Of a stretch of DNA of 64,000 bases, positions 1-8,999 are shown in pieces. The stretch is taken from positions 24,503 to 88,502 of the forward strand of contig NZ_LFML01000159.1 in NCBI RefSeq assembly GCF_001044425.1, written 5' to 3'. The position numbers and the translations under genes were made by a program. Each line of letters begins with the position of its first letter. Within the stretch, counting starts at the first letter, position 1. The stretch is from Streptomyces roseus. GTDB lineage: Bacteria; Actinomycetota; Actinomycetes; Streptomycetales; Streptomycetaceae. The notes beneath the pieces were generated by a model. It made no database searches. It was given only the letters and a program-made list of their open reading frames with translations, and was not told the DNA's origin.

Positions 1-1
1 C

Positions 2-964
2 GCGGAGCGGGTGCGCCGCTCCGTCGAGAGCGTGATCGAGGGCAAGCCCGAGGTCGTGCGCATCGCGCTGACCGTGCTGCTCGCCGAGGGGCACCTGCTG
101 ATCGAGGACGTCCCCGGCGTCGGCAAGACCATGCTCGCCAAGACGCTGGCGAAGTCCATCGACTGCTCGGTCCAGCGCATCCAGTTCACTCCGGACCTGC
201 TGCCCTCCGACATCACCGGTGTCAGCATCTACGACCAGCAGCGCCGCGAGTTCGAGTTCAAGCCGGGCGCGATCTTCGCGCAGATCGTCATCGGCGACGA
301 GATCAACCGCGCCTCGCCGAAGACCCAGTCCGCCCTGCTGGAGTCGATGGAGGAGCGCCAGGTCACCATCGACGGCACGACGTACGCGCTGCCGAGCCCG
401 TTCATGGTGGTCGCCACCCAGAACCCGGTGGAGATGGAGGGCACCTACCCCCTCCCCGAGGCCCAGCGCGACCGCTTCATGGCCCGCGTCTCCGTCGGCT
501 ACCCCAGCCCCGACGCCGAGCTCCAGATGCTCGACGTGCACGGCGGGACCTCCCCGCTCGACGGCCTGCAGGCCGTCGCGAACGCCCTCGACATCGTCAA
601 TCTGATAGACGCCGTCCGCGAGGTGTACGTCGCCGAGCCCGTCCGGCGCTACGTCGTCGACCTGGTCTCCGCGACCCGCAGCCACCCGGACCTGCGCCTG
701 GGCGCCTCGCCCCGCGCCACCCTGCACCTGCTGCGCGCCGTGAAGGCCTCCGCCGCCCTGTCCGGCCGGGACTACGTCCTGCCCGACGACGTACAGGCGC
801 TGGCCACCCCCGTCCTCGCGCACCGGCTGCTGCCCACCGCGCAGGCCCAGCTGAACCGGCGCACCGCCGAGCAGGTCGTCCACGACATCGTCCAGCGCAC
901 CCCCGTCCCGGCCGCGCACGCCCGCGGCGAGATGCCGCCCGGCGCGGGCGTACGGGGCTTCTGA
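2..964 (+). CDS. MoxR-family AAA+ ATPase (5' end outside window)
   Basis: MoxR-type AAA+ ATPases are thought to act as chaperones that remodel partner complexes at the cell envelope. Visible motifs are the Walker A GVGKT about 35 residues after the first internal GTG, a Walker B/sensor stretch GDEINRASPKTQSALLE, the ATQNP sensor 1 motif and a lid region ending in LNRRTAEQVV. The frame is open to base 2, so the true start and a few codons lie upstream of the window; the GTG at 11 is probably internal. The stop overlaps the next start (TGATG), which indicates translational coupling with the DUF58 and transglutaminase genes that usually accompany MoxR. Family assignment is secure; the substrate is unknown. 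Confidence 0.93.
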   Translation, partial: AERVRRSVESVIEGKPEVVRIALTVLLAEGHLLIEDVPGVGKTMLAKTLAKSIDCSVQRIQFTPDLLPSDITGVSIYDQQRREFEFKPGAIFAQIVIGDEINRASPKTQSALLESMEERQVTIDGTTYALPSPFMVVATQNPVEMEGTYPLPEAQRDRFMARVSVGYPSPDAELQMLDVHGGTSPLDGLQAVANALDIVNLIDAVREVYVAEPVRRYVVDLVSATRSHPDLRLGASPRATLHLLRAVKASAALSGRDYVLPDDVQALATPVLAHRLLPTAQAQLNRRTAEQVVHDIVQRTPVPAAHARGEMPPGAGVRGF

Positions 965-2337
965 TGAGTGCCGGTGCCCCGCGCGGCGCCGGCGGCGGGA
1001 GCACGGGCCGGGGCGCGGGCGGGCTGCGCGCCTCGCTGGCCGGGCTGACCACCCGCGGCCGGTCCTTCCTGGCCGCCGGGGTGGCCGCCGCCCTGTGCGC
1101 GTACGTGCTCGGCCAGGGAGAACTGCTGCGGGTCGGGCTGCTGCTCGCCGTGCTGCCGCTGATCTGCGTCCTCGCCCTGCACCGCACCCGCCACCGGGTC
1201 TCCGGCAGCCGCCGGCTGACCCCGATGCGGGTGCCCGCCGGCTCCGAGGCCCGGGTGCAGCTGCGGATGGAGAACGTCTCGCGGCTGCCCACCGGACTGC
1301 TGATGCTCCAGGACCGGGTGCCGTACGTCCTCGGCCCCCGGCCCGGCTTCGTCCTGGACCGGGTCGAGCCCGGCGGGCGCCGCGAGGTCTCCTACCGGGT
1401 CCGCTCCGACCTGCGCGGCCGCTATCCGCTGGGCCCGCTCCAGCTGCGGCTGACCGACCCCTTCGGGCTGGTCGAGCTGACCCGCTCGTTCAGCACGTAC
1501 GACACCCTCACCGTCATCCCGCGCACCGAGGCCCTGGCCCCGGTCCGGCTGACCGGCGAGACCTCCGGCTACGGCGACGGCAGCCGCCGCTCGCTGGCCC
1601 TGGCCGGCGACGACGACGTGATCCCTCGCGGGTACCGGCGCGGCGACGACCTGCGCCGGGTGCACTGGCGCTCCACCGCCCGCTACGGCGAGCTGATGGT
1701 GCGCCGCGAGGAGCAGCCGCAGCGCAGCAAGGCCACGGTCCTGCTGGACACCCGCGGGGTCGCCTACGAGGGCGCCGGACCGGACTCCGCGTTCGAGTGG
1801 GCGGTCTCCGGGGCCGCCTCGTCCCTGGTGCACCTGCTCGAACAGGGCTTCTCGGTGCGGCTGCTGACCGACTCGGGGACCTCGGTGCCCGGCGACGGCA
1901 GCGGCTTCACCTCCGGAGGCCAGGAGTCGGCGGAGGCGGCCGGGCTGATGATGGACACCCTCGCGGTCGTCGGGCACTCCGACGGCGCCGGCCTCACCCG
2001 CGCGTACGACGCCGTGCGCAGCGGCGGCGGCCACGGCGCCGGGGGCTTCGGCGGAGCCGGCGGTGACGGGCTCCTCATCGCCTTCTTCGGGGACCTGGAC
2101 GACGTACAGACGGAGGTGGCGGCCAAGATGCGCGGGCGCTGCGCGGCGGCGGTGGCCTTCGTCCTGGACTCCGGTCAGTGGACCGGGGGCCCCTCGCGGG
2201 TGGAGGAACGGTTGGGCAGGCTGCGCGAGACGGGCTGGACGGCGCTGGCCGCGCCGCCCGGGGTGGCGTTCGGGGAGCTGTGGCGGCAGGCAGGGAACGC
2301 TCCGCTCGGCACGGGTGCTTCCGGAGGCTGGGGATGA
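964..2337 (+). CDS. DUF58 domain protein, membrane-anchored
   Basis: This 457-residue protein belongs to the DUF58 family, whose members pair with MoxR ATPases and carry a von Willebrand-like fold. Two hydrophobic segments lie near residues 35-75. The family hallmark, a basic RGYRRGDDLRRVHWRSTAR-type motif, is near residue 225, and the C-terminal third is glycine-rich. It starts on the ATG that overlaps the moxR stop, and its own stop overlaps the next start (ATGA), so the three genes form one translationally coupled operon. Function is inferred only from this MoxR-DUF58-transglutaminase arrangement, often proposed to serve envelope or peptidoglycan-related protein assembly. Confidence 0.9.
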   Translation: MSAGAPRGAGGGSTGRGAGGLRASLAGLTTRGRSFLAAGVAAALCAYVLGQGELLRVGLLLAVLPLICVLALHRTRHRVSGSRRLTPMRVPAGSEARVQLRMENVSRLPTGLLMLQDRVPYVLGPRPGFVLDRVEPGGRREVSYRVRSDLRGRYPLGPLQLRLTDPFGLVELTRSFSTYDTLTVIPRTEALAPVRLTGETSGYGDGSRRSLALAGDDDVIPRGYRRGDDLRRVHWRSTARYGELMVRREEQPQRSKATVLLDTRGVAYEGAGPDSAFEWAVSGAASSLVHLLEQGFSVRLLTDSGTSVPGDGSGFTSGGQESAEAAGLMMDTLAVVGHSDGAGLTRAYDAVRSGGGHGAGGFGGAGGDGLLIAFFGDLDDVQTEVAAKMRGRCAAAVAFVLDSGQWTGGPSRVEERLGRLRETGWTALAAPPGVAFGELWRQAGNAPLGTGASGGWG

Positions 2338-4775
2338 GCGGGCGGGCGCGCGTGACGCTCTTCGCGGCGCTGGCGACGCTGCTCACCTCGTGGTCGCTGG
2401 TCGCGCTGGTGGACTCCTCGCTCTGGGTGCTGGAGGCGGGGGTCCTGCTGGCCGTGCAGGGCGCGGTGGGGGCCGGGGCCCGGCGGGTGCCGCTGGGGCG
2501 CACGCTGACGGTGGCCTCGCAGGTGCTGGTGTCCCTGCTGGTGCTGGTGTTCCTGTTCGCCGGCAAGGGGGAGTCCACCGGGTCCGGGCCGATGGCCTAC
2601 CTGGTGACGGACTTCGGCGCCCTGTTCGGGCGGGGCGTCCAGGACGTCGGGGAGTTCGCGATCCCGGCTCCGCTGACGGACGGCATCCGCTTGCTGCTGC
2701 TGTCCGGGGTGCTGCTGATCGGGCTGCTGGTGGACCTGCTGGCGGTGACGCTGCGGACCGCGGCGGCCGCCGGGCTGCCGCTGCTCGCGCTGTACTCGGT
2801 CGCCGCGGGGCTCTCCGGCGGCGGCGGAGCCTCCTGGATCTCCTTCCTGCTGGCCGGCTGCGGCTACCTGTTGCTGCTGCTGGCCGAGGGCCGCGACCGG
2901 CTCGCCCAGTGGGGCCGGGTCTTCGGCGCGGCCCCGAGCGCGCGGGGCTCTTCGGGCCCGGCGTACGGGGGCGTCGGCGCGGGCCGGGGCCCGGGCCGGG
3001 CGCTGGCTCCCGTACGCACCGGACGGCGGATCGGCGCGGTGGCGCTGGGGATCGCGCTGGCGGTGCCGGCGGCGCTGCCCGCGCTCGGCGGCGGGCTGCT
3101 GGGGGCCCGGGGCGGCGAGAGCGGGGACGGCGGCGGGGTCGGCGGGACGATCTCGGCGGTCAACCCGCTGGTCTCCCTCCAGGGCAGCCTGAACGCCCAG
3201 GACAACCGGGTGGTGCTGAAGTACCGCACGGACAGCCCGCAGCTCGGCGAGCAGTACCTGCGGATCCTGGCGCTGGACGAGTTCAACGGCGTCAAGTGGG
3301 AGGCCTCGGGGCGGGCCCTGACCGACGTGCCGGAGCGGCTGCCGGCCCCGCCGGGGCTGAGCGAGCGGGTCAGGGCGACGGGCACCGAGGTGCGGACCAG
3401 CATCTCGGCGGCCGACACGTACGCCCAGCGCTACCTGCCGATGCCCTATCCCGCCGTGTCCGTGGACATCCCGGGCAAGTGGCGGTTCGAGCCGGCCGGC
3501 CGGACGCTGGTCGGGGACCAGCTGGGCCGGGACAGGTACCAGAACGTGCAGGGCGCGGGGTACACCGTACGGAGCCTGCTGCTGCGGCCGACGGCGGAGC
3601 AGTTGCAGGCGGCGCCGGAGCCCGATCCGCTCGTCAAGGCCGAGTACACGAAGATTCCCGACAACCTGCCGGCGGTGGTGGCGGACACGGCCCGCCAGGT
3701 GACGAAGGGCGCGAAGGACGACTACACGCGGGCGGTGAGGCTCCAGGACTACTTCGCCGTCACCGGAGGCTTCCGCTACGACACGAAGGTGGCCTCGGGT
3801 ACGGGGCCGCAGGCCATCGCCCGGTTCCTCGCCGACAAGGAGGGGTTCTGCATCCACTTCGCGTTCTCGATGGCGGCGATGTCGCGCTCGCTCGGGATCC
3901 CGGCGCGGGTGGCGGTCGGGTTCACGCCCGGCGAGAAGCAGGCGGACGGCAGCGTGAACGTGTCGATGCGCGATGCGCACGCCTGGCCGGAGCTGTACTT
4001 CGAGGGCGTGGGCTGGACCCGCTTCGAGCCGACGCCGCGCCAGGGGATCACCCTCCCGGACTACTCCCGGGCCGAGCTCCCGGCGGCCCAGCCGTCCGCG
4101 CCGGCGCCGCTGCCCTCGACCGGCGCGGCCCAGCCGTCGGCGGCGCCGTCGAAGGCCGAGGACTGCCCGCCGGAGGCGAAGAAGCTGGGCGAGTGCGGGG
4201 CGACGGCGCCGCAGCCCGAGGGGGGTGCCGGCGGCGGCGGGCCGTCGCTGGTCGGCGTGCTGGGCTGGACCCTGCCGATCCTGGCCCTGCTGGCCCTGCC
4301 GCTGCTCCCGCTGCTGTGGCGGAGGCGGCTGCGGGGACGCCGGCTGGCACAGGGGCAGGTCCTGGCGGCGTGGACGGAGCTGTCCGACGCGGCCTGGGAC
4401 GTGGGCATCACCCCCGACGGGGCCCTGTCACCGCGCCGGGCGGCGGCGCGGGTGGTGGAGCTGGGCCGCCTGGAACCGGAGGCGGCGCAGGCGGTGCACC
4501 GGGTCGCGGCGGCGGTGGAGCGCTCGCTGTACGCCCCGCCGGGCACGGCGGCCGCGTACGAGGGCCTGGGGGCGGACGTCCTGCTGGCCCGCACCGCGCT
4601 GCTGGCTCCGCTGACCCGCGCGGACCGCGTCCGCGCGCTGCTCCTCCCCCGCTCCTCGGCGCGCCTGCGCTGGTCGGCGGCCGCGCGGTGGTCGGCCCTG
4701 ACGACGGCCGTCGCGGCCCGGCTGGCCCCCCTCTCGGCGCTGCTGTCCCGGCTCCCCCTCCGGGGCCGCGGCTGA
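2334..4775 (+). CDS. TgpA-type transglutaminase-like membrane protein
   Basis: An 813-residue membrane protein with DUF3488-type N-terminal membrane segments, an extracytoplasmic transglutaminase-like core and a C-terminal membrane helix followed by a DUF4129-like cytoplasmic tail. The catalytic Cys sits in EGFCIHFAFS (about C506) and the His in DAHAWPELYF (about H549), followed by WTRFEPTP with the likely acidic third residue. I chose the ATG at 2334 because it overlaps the DUF58 stop; the frame stays open upstream but only as a shadow of DUF58. It is the last gene of the moxR operon and is followed by two strong hairpins. The substrate is unknown. Confidence 0.9.
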   Translation: MSGRARVTLFAALATLLTSWSLVALVDSSLWVLEAGVLLAVQGAVGAGARRVPLGRTLTVASQVLVSLLVLVFLFAGKGESTGSGPMAYLVTDFGALFGRGVQDVGEFAIPAPLTDGIRLLLLSGVLLIGLLVDLLAVTLRTAAAAGLPLLALYSVAAGLSGGGGASWISFLLAGCGYLLLLLAEGRDRLAQWGRVFGAAPSARGSSGPAYGGVGAGRGPGRALAPVRTGRRIGAVALGIALAVPAALPALGGGLLGARGGESGDGGGVGGTISAVNPLVSLQGSLNAQDNRVVLKYRTDSPQLGEQYLRILALDEFNGVKWEASGRALTDVPERLPAPPGLSERVRATGTEVRTSISAADTYAQRYLPMPYPAVSVDIPGKWRFEPAGRTLVGDQLGRDRYQNVQGAGYTVRSLLLRPTAEQLQAAPEPDPLVKAEYTKIPDNLPAVVADTARQVTKGAKDDYTRAVRLQDYFAVTGGFRYDTKVASGTGPQAIARFLADKEGFCIHFAFSMAAMSRSLGIPARVAVGFTPGEKQADGSVNVSMRDAHAWPELYFEGVGWTRFEPTPRQGITLPDYSRAELPAAQPSAPAPLPSTGAAQPSAAPSKAEDCPPEAKKLGECGATAPQPEGGAGGGGPSLVGVLGWTLPILALLALPLLPLLWRRRLRGRRLAQGQVLAAWTELSDAAWDVGITPDGALSPRRAAARVVELGRLEPEAAQAVHRVAAAVERSLYAPPGTAAAYEGLGADVLLARTALLAPLTRADRVRALLLPRSSARLRWSAAARWSALTTAVAARLAPLSALLSRLPLRGRG

Positions 4776-4822
4776 CGCGGCGGGCCCCGGCCGCAGCCGG
4801 GGCCCCGCGGGCGGACGCGAAA

Positions 4823-4853
4823 CGGCGGGGCCCGTTCCCCCAGGGCCCCGCCG
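4823..4853 (+). terminator. Strong hairpin after the moxR operon
   Basis: A perfect 11-bp inverted repeat (CGGCGGGGCCC / GGGCCCCGCCG) with a 9-base loop lies about 50 bases after the transglutaminase stop. A second GC hairpin (GGGCCCCGG / CCGGGGCCC, 4782-4805) precedes it. No U-tract follows, which is usual for Streptomyces terminators. Confidence 0.6.
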
Positions 4854-5050
4854 TCTCGCGCCGCACACCGGCATAGGTACCCGGTCCGCACCGGCCGCCC
4901 CGTGTCGGCGGTCCGGACCGGGTCCCCGTCCGTGTCCCCAGTCTGTCGTCCGCCCAGGTGGGGGCCATCCGCGCAGGTACTCATTTCCGCGCCTAGGTAC
5001 GCGTACTCACGCGCGGCGGAGGACGCCCCCAGTTCTACGCCGTCCCGGCA

Positions 5051-5152
5051 CCCGGGCGGCACCGCCGATCGGGGGGTCGCCCGGGAGGGCGGGGGCGGGC
5101 CCCCGGGCGGCACCGCCGATCGGGGGGTCGCCCGGGAGGGCGGGGGCGGGCC
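5051..5152. repeat. Two perfect tandem copies of a 51-bp GC-rich unit
   Basis: The unit at 5051-5101 is repeated exactly at 5102-5152. It sits in the 394-base gap between the end of the moxR operon and the convergent tetR gene. I see no gene in this gap; the rest holds the terminator hairpins and unremarkable GC-rich sequence. Confidence 0.9.
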
Positions 5153-5169
5153 GCCCCGGGCGGTCCCCG

Positions 5170-5811
5170 TCAGCGGTTGCCGCTGACCCGGCCCCGCAGC
5201 AGCAGCGACAGCGCCGAGTGCACGTCGTCCAGCGAGCGCTCGCTCTGGAAGGACTGCCAGTCCAGCGCGGCCACCAGCACCATGCCCACCATCGCGGCGG
5301 CGGTCAGCGGCACGTCGATCTCCGCGCTCAGCTCTCCGCGTTCCACGCCCTCGCGCAGCACGGTCTCCACGACGGCCACCGCCTCCCGCCGGACCACCAT
5401 CAGCGTGGACTGCCAGGCCCGGTTGGTCCGCCACAGCTCGGCGACGTACAGCTGGGTGAAGGCCGGGTACCGGTCGATGAACACCAGCCCCGCCCGGATC
5501 ATCGCGTCGAGCGCCTCGACCCGGGTGCCGCCGCGCCGCTCCGTCTCCTCGGCCGCGTCGCGCAGGGAGACCGTCAGCAGCCCGACCCCGTGCCGCAGCA
5601 GCTCCTCGAAGAGCTCGTTCTTGCTGGCGAAGTTGTAGTAGACGGTGCCCTTGGCGACCCCCGCCCGCTCGGCGATCTCGTCGACCGTGGTCGCGGAGAA
5701 GCCCTGCTCGGCGATGAGGGTGACGGCCGCCTCGTAGAGCTTCTGGCGGGTCGCCTGCCGGCGGCCGCCGCCGGTACCGGTGCTGCTGCGTTCCATGGCG
5801 CTGATTCTCAC
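5170..5811 (-). CDS. TetR-family transcriptional repressor
   Basis: A 213-residue TetR/AcrR-type regulator. The N-terminal helix-turn-helix reads GFSATTVDEIAERAGVAKGT followed by VYYNFASKNELFEEL, which is typical of the family; the C-terminal ligand-binding domain is not diagnostic. The start may be the GTG at 5811 or the ATG at 5796. It lies 29 bases downstream of the YhgE/Pip gene on the same strand, in an operon that opens with an ABC ATPase. A perfect 16-bp palindrome in the promoter of that operon is the likely operator, so the protein probably represses its own operon until an unknown ligand appears. Confidence 0.92.
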   Translation of the reverse strand: MRISAMERSSTGTGGGRRQATRQKLYEAAVTLIAEQGFSATTVDEIAERAGVAKGTVYYNFASKNELFEELLRHGVGLLTVSLRDAAEETERRGGTRVEALDAMIRAGLVFIDRYPAFTQLYVAELWRTNRAWQSTLMVVRREAVAVVETVLREGVERGELSAEIDVPLTAAAMVGMVLVAALDWQSFQSERSLDDVHSALSLLLRGRVSGNR

Positions 5812-5840
5812 AGGTCAACCGATCTCTGCGGGCCCGGTCG

Positions 5841-7928
5841 CTACAGGCTCAGTTCGGGGTGGAGCCGGTCCATCGTCCACACCTGCTTGCCGCGGGCGGC
5901 GAGCGCGGTGAGGGCGAGCGAACCCACCGTGAACGCCGCCAGGACCGCGCAGCCCTGCCAGACCCGGGTGAGGTCTCCGCCGGTGATGAGGCGGCGCAGG
6001 CTGTCGACGACGTACGACATCGGCAGGTACGGGTGGATGGCGTTGAAGAACCACGGACTGGTCTGGACGGGGTACGTACCGCCCGCCGAGGTGAGCTGGA
6101 GCATCAGGACGGCGAGGACCAGGATGCGGCCGGCGGCGCCGAACTTGGCGTTGAGCCACTGGACGATCGCCGCGAAGCAGCAGGTGACCAGGAAGAGGAA
6201 GCCGATGGTGAGGGCGGGGCGCGCCATCTCCAGGCCGAGGCCCCAGTGGAGTACGGACATCAGCGCCCCCACCTGCGCGGCGCCGAGCCCCGCCACGGGC
6301 AGCCAGCCGGCCAGGGCGATCCGCCAGGGCGAGGCTCCCGCGGCCAGCGCCCGCTTGTTCATCGGCGCGATCAGCATGTAGGCGACCATCGCGCCGACCC
6401 AGAGGGAGAGCGGGATGAAGTACGGCGCGAAGCCGGTGCCGTAGTTGGGCGCCTTGTGCAGGGACTGGTTGGCGAGCTTGACGGGGTCGGCCATGACCTG
6501 GGTACGGGCGTCGCGCTGCTGCTGGTCGTAGTCCGGGATCTTGTCGACGCCCTGGTGCAGGCCGTCGGCCAGGGTGCCGTTGCCGTCGACGAGCTTGTAG
6601 ATGCCGCCGTCGAGGGTGTGCGCGCCGTCGCCGATCTTGCCGACTCCCGCGCCGATGGCCTCGGAGCCGTCGGCGGCCTTGCCGAGTCCGGTGTGGAGCT
6701 GGGCCATGCCGGCGGCGACCTTGTGGGCGCCGGTGTTGAGGGCGTTCGCGTCGGAGACGGCCCGGTCCAGCTTGCCGGCGAGGCCGGGGGCGCCGGCGGC
6801 GAGCTTGCGGGCCTGCTTCTCCAGGTCGGTGAGCTGGGCGCGCAGGCCGGCCAGATCGCCGCCCGAGTCCTTGACCAGCGTGTCGACGTCGCCGGTGAGC
6901 TGGGCGGCCTCGGCGGTGGTGTCCTTCAGCTTCTTCAGGTCGGCGCAGCTGACCGGCAGCGGCTTGGGAGCGGCGCCCGTGCACGTGCGGGTGTACGTGT
7001 CGGCCGCCAGGGCCGCGGCCTGCTTGCTCACCCTGGCCGCGGCGGGGGCCTTCTTGCCGATGGTCTCCAGGTGGTTGTTGACGACCCGGGCTGTGTCGGC
7101 GACGAGCAGGGCGGCGTCGGCGAGCTCCTTGGGGTTGTCCAGGTAGGGGCGGACCTGGGAGGCCGTGCCGTTGATCTTGTCGGCGATCTGCTGGGTGCCG
7201 TCGGCGACGCCCTTCGTGCCGGTCTCCAGCTTGCCCGCGGCCGTGTCGAGCTTCGTCAGTCCGCCGGTCAGCTCGCCGTTCTTCTCCTCGACCTTGTCGA
7301 GGTTGTCGGCGATCTCCTTGGCCCCTTCCTGGGCCTTGCTCGCGCCGTCCTTGAGCTTGTCGGCGCCGTCGGCGGCCTCGGCGGTCTTGTCGTGCAGGTC
7401 GGAGAAGGAGACGAAGATCTTGTCGAGGAAGCCGCGGGAGGCGTTGGTGGACGCCGCCGAGCGGACCTCGGCGAAGACGGTGCGGGAGATCGAGCCGACG
7501 ATGTAGTTGTTGGCGTCGTTGGTGCGCACCTGGAGGGCGCTGGTCGCGGGGTCCGCGCCGGAGCTGGAGGCGATCTTCGCGCTGAAGTCGGCGGGCATGG
7601 TCAGGGACAGGTAGTACGTCCCGCTCTCCAGTCCCTTGGCCGCCTCCTCGGCGCTCACGTCGTGCCATTCGAAGGTCTTGCTGGCGTGCAGCTTCTTGGT
7701 GATCTCGCTGCCGGCGTCGATGCGGTTGCCCTCGACGGTGGCGCCTTGGTCGGCGTTGACGAGCGCGACGGGGACCTTGTCGAGGCGGCTGTACGGGTCC
7801 CAGAAGGAGCAGAGGTACAGGGCTCCGTAGAGCAGCGGCAGCAGGAGCAGTGCGACGAGCGCGGCCCGGGGCAGTTTCCCCCGCCCGAACCGCTTCAGCT
7901 CAAGCGCGGCCAGCTTCGGCGAGCGCAT
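5841..7928 (-). CDS. YhgE/Pip-family ABC-2-type membrane protein
   Basis: A 695-residue protein with the YhgE/Pip layout: one N-terminal membrane helix (ALVALLLLPLLYGALYLC, about residues 22-39), a conserved VPVALVNADQGA stretch just outside the membrane, a long extracytoplasmic heptad-like region rich in Lys, Ala, Gly and Asp (about 150-480), and five or so C-terminal membrane helices of the ABC-2 permease type. Family members include phage infection protein and ESX/YueB-like proteins. Its first 29 bases overlap the ABC ATPase gene, so the two are probably co-translated as an exporter. The substrate is unknown. Confidence 0.88.
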   Translation of the reverse strand: MRSPKLAALELKRFGRGKLPRAALVALLLLPLLYGALYLCSFWDPYSRLDKVPVALVNADQGATVEGNRIDAGSEITKKLHASKTFEWHDVSAEEAAKGLESGTYYLSLTMPADFSAKIASSSGADPATSALQVRTNDANNYIVGSISRTVFAEVRSAASTNASRGFLDKIFVSFSDLHDKTAEAADGADKLKDGASKAQEGAKEIADNLDKVEEKNGELTGGLTKLDTAAGKLETGTKGVADGTQQIADKINGTASQVRPYLDNPKELADAALLVADTARVVNNHLETIGKKAPAAARVSKQAAALAADTYTRTCTGAAPKPLPVSCADLKKLKDTTAEAAQLTGDVDTLVKDSGGDLAGLRAQLTDLEKQARKLAAGAPGLAGKLDRAVSDANALNTGAHKVAAGMAQLHTGLGKAADGSEAIGAGVGKIGDGAHTLDGGIYKLVDGNGTLADGLHQGVDKIPDYDQQQRDARTQVMADPVKLANQSLHKAPNYGTGFAPYFIPLSLWVGAMVAYMLIAPMNKRALAAGASPWRIALAGWLPVAGLGAAQVGALMSVLHWGLGLEMARPALTIGFLFLVTCCFAAIVQWLNAKFGAAGRILVLAVLMLQLTSAGGTYPVQTSPWFFNAIHPYLPMSYVVDSLRRLITGGDLTRVWQGCAVLAAFTVGSLALTALAARGKQVWTMDRLHPELSL

Positions 7929-8805
7929 CGTCCGCCCCCTTCGTGGTGTCTTCGGTCTTCTGGGTCTGCTCGGCCTGTTCGGCCTGTTCGGCCTGTCCGG
8001 CCTGTCCGGCCTGTTCGGCCTGTCCGGCCTGTCCGGCCTGTCCGGTCTGTTCGGTCTTCTCGGTGTCTGCGCTCTCCGCGCTCTCGCCGGCCGGGTCCGG
8101 CTCGGCGCCCTGACCGCCCGTGCGCAGGACCGTCACGTCGTCCGGCGCCTCGCTGCACACCGCGAGGACGGTGGTCCCGGCGGCGGCGATGGAGCGCAGC
8201 AGGCTCCAGGCCTCGGCGCGTTCGGCGTCCGAGAGCTTGAGGTCCAGGTCGTCGAGGGCCAGCAGGCGCGGAGCGCCGAGCAGGGCGATGGCCACGGACA
8301 GCCTGATCGCCTCCAGTCGCTCCAGGTCGCGTACCGAGGTGCGCGGGCCCTTGGGCAGGGTCGCGAGGTCCAGCCCGGCGGCGGCCAGGGCGGCGTCGAT
8401 CCGGGCCCGTGCGGCGTGGCGGCGCTCGCCGCGCGGGCGCAGCAGGGCGCGCACGGGTCCCTCGTAGCGGCGCTGGAGCAGTGCGCCCTCGCGCAGTTGC
8501 TCGGCGACGGTGAGGGACTGGTCGAGTTCGTTGACCCCGGTGACCGGGCCGAGTGCGGCGATCCGGCGGACCGCGGCCAGGTGCCGCGGCAGCCGGTGGC
8601 CGGCGATCTCGGCATGGCCCTCGGTGGCCTTCATGCGTCCGGTGAGGGCGAGGACGAGGCAGGTCCGGCCGCTGCCGGAGGGGCCTTCGACGGCGATGAG
8701 CGAGCCGGGCTCCGCGTCGAGGCGCACTCCCCGGAACACCCAGCCGCGCGGGCCCTTGAGTCCGAAGTCCTCGGCCTTGACGGCCGCTCCGTGCGGGCTG
8801 TCCAC
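7900..8805 (-). CDS. ABC transporter ATPase-like protein with degenerate motifs and a QA-repeat tail
   Basis: A 301-residue ABC ATPase-like protein. Walker A is intact (GPSGSGRT, about residues 39-46) and Walker B reads RLLALDDLD. The signature loop is not LSGGQ but TSVRDLERLEA, and the switch His is replaced (LAVCSEAPDD), so activity may be weak or regulatory. The last 50 or so residues are EQA/GQA tripeptide repeats encoded by a 9-bp minisatellite. It is the first gene of the operon, with the palindromic operator about 20 bases upstream of its start, and it overlaps the YhgE/Pip gene. It probably energises or regulates that membrane partner. Confidence 0.82.
   Translation of the reverse strand: MDSPHGAAVKAEDFGLKGPRGWVFRGVRLDAEPGSLIAVEGPSGSGRTCLVLALTGRMKATEGHAEIAGHRLPRHLAAVRRIAALGPVTGVNELDQSLTVAEQLREGALLQRRYEGPVRALLRPRGERRHAARARIDAALAAAGLDLATLPKGPRTSVRDLERLEAIRLSVAIALLGAPRLLALDDLDLKLSDAERAEAWSLLRSIAAAGTTVLAVCSEAPDDVTVLRTGGQGAEPDPAGESAESADTEKTEQTGQAGQAGQAEQAGQAGQAEQAEQAEQTQKTEDTTKGADDALAEAGRA
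7971..8063. repeat. 9-bp coding minisatellite (cggcctgtY units)
   Basis: About ten near-identical 9-bp units, alternating cggcctgtt and cggcctgtc variants, lie inside the 3' part of the ABC ATPase gene and encode its Glu/Gly-Gln-Ala tail. Unit length keeps the frame, so copy-number change would alter only tail length. Confidence 0.85.
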
Positions 8806-8823
8806 GCCGCCCCCCTCCTTTTA

Positions 8824-8839
8824 AACTGACCGGTCAGTT
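8824..8839. promoter_or_regulatory. Palindromic TetR-type operator AACTGACCGGTCAGTT
   Basis: A perfect 16-bp palindrome lies 19 bases upstream of the ABC ATPase start. Palindromes of this length and AT-ended form are typical TetR-family operators. The tetR gene is the third gene of the same operon, so autoregulation is the simplest reading. Confidence 0.75.
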
Positions 8840-8999
8840 CAAAAACTACCACCTCTGGTCCCACCTCACCTGCCCAGGGGGACAGTTGACAGACGGTCGG
8901 CAGCAAAACCGCAGGTCAGCGCGATTGTCAGTGTCGAGCGTCACGATGGGGGCAGGCACAAACACAGACACAGCAGTACGCAACGACAGGAGGTTCGTC

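Noticed and set aside
2063..4876. Plus-strand frame of 937 codons over the DUF58/transglutaminase genes
   Set aside because: Arg/Gly/Ala-rich shadow in the wrong frame; the transglutaminase frame has catalytic residues and overlapping starts.
7960..8065. Possible CRISPR array from regularly spaced short repeats
   Set aside because: Units are contiguous 9-mers without spacers, inside a coding region; a coding minisatellite explains them.
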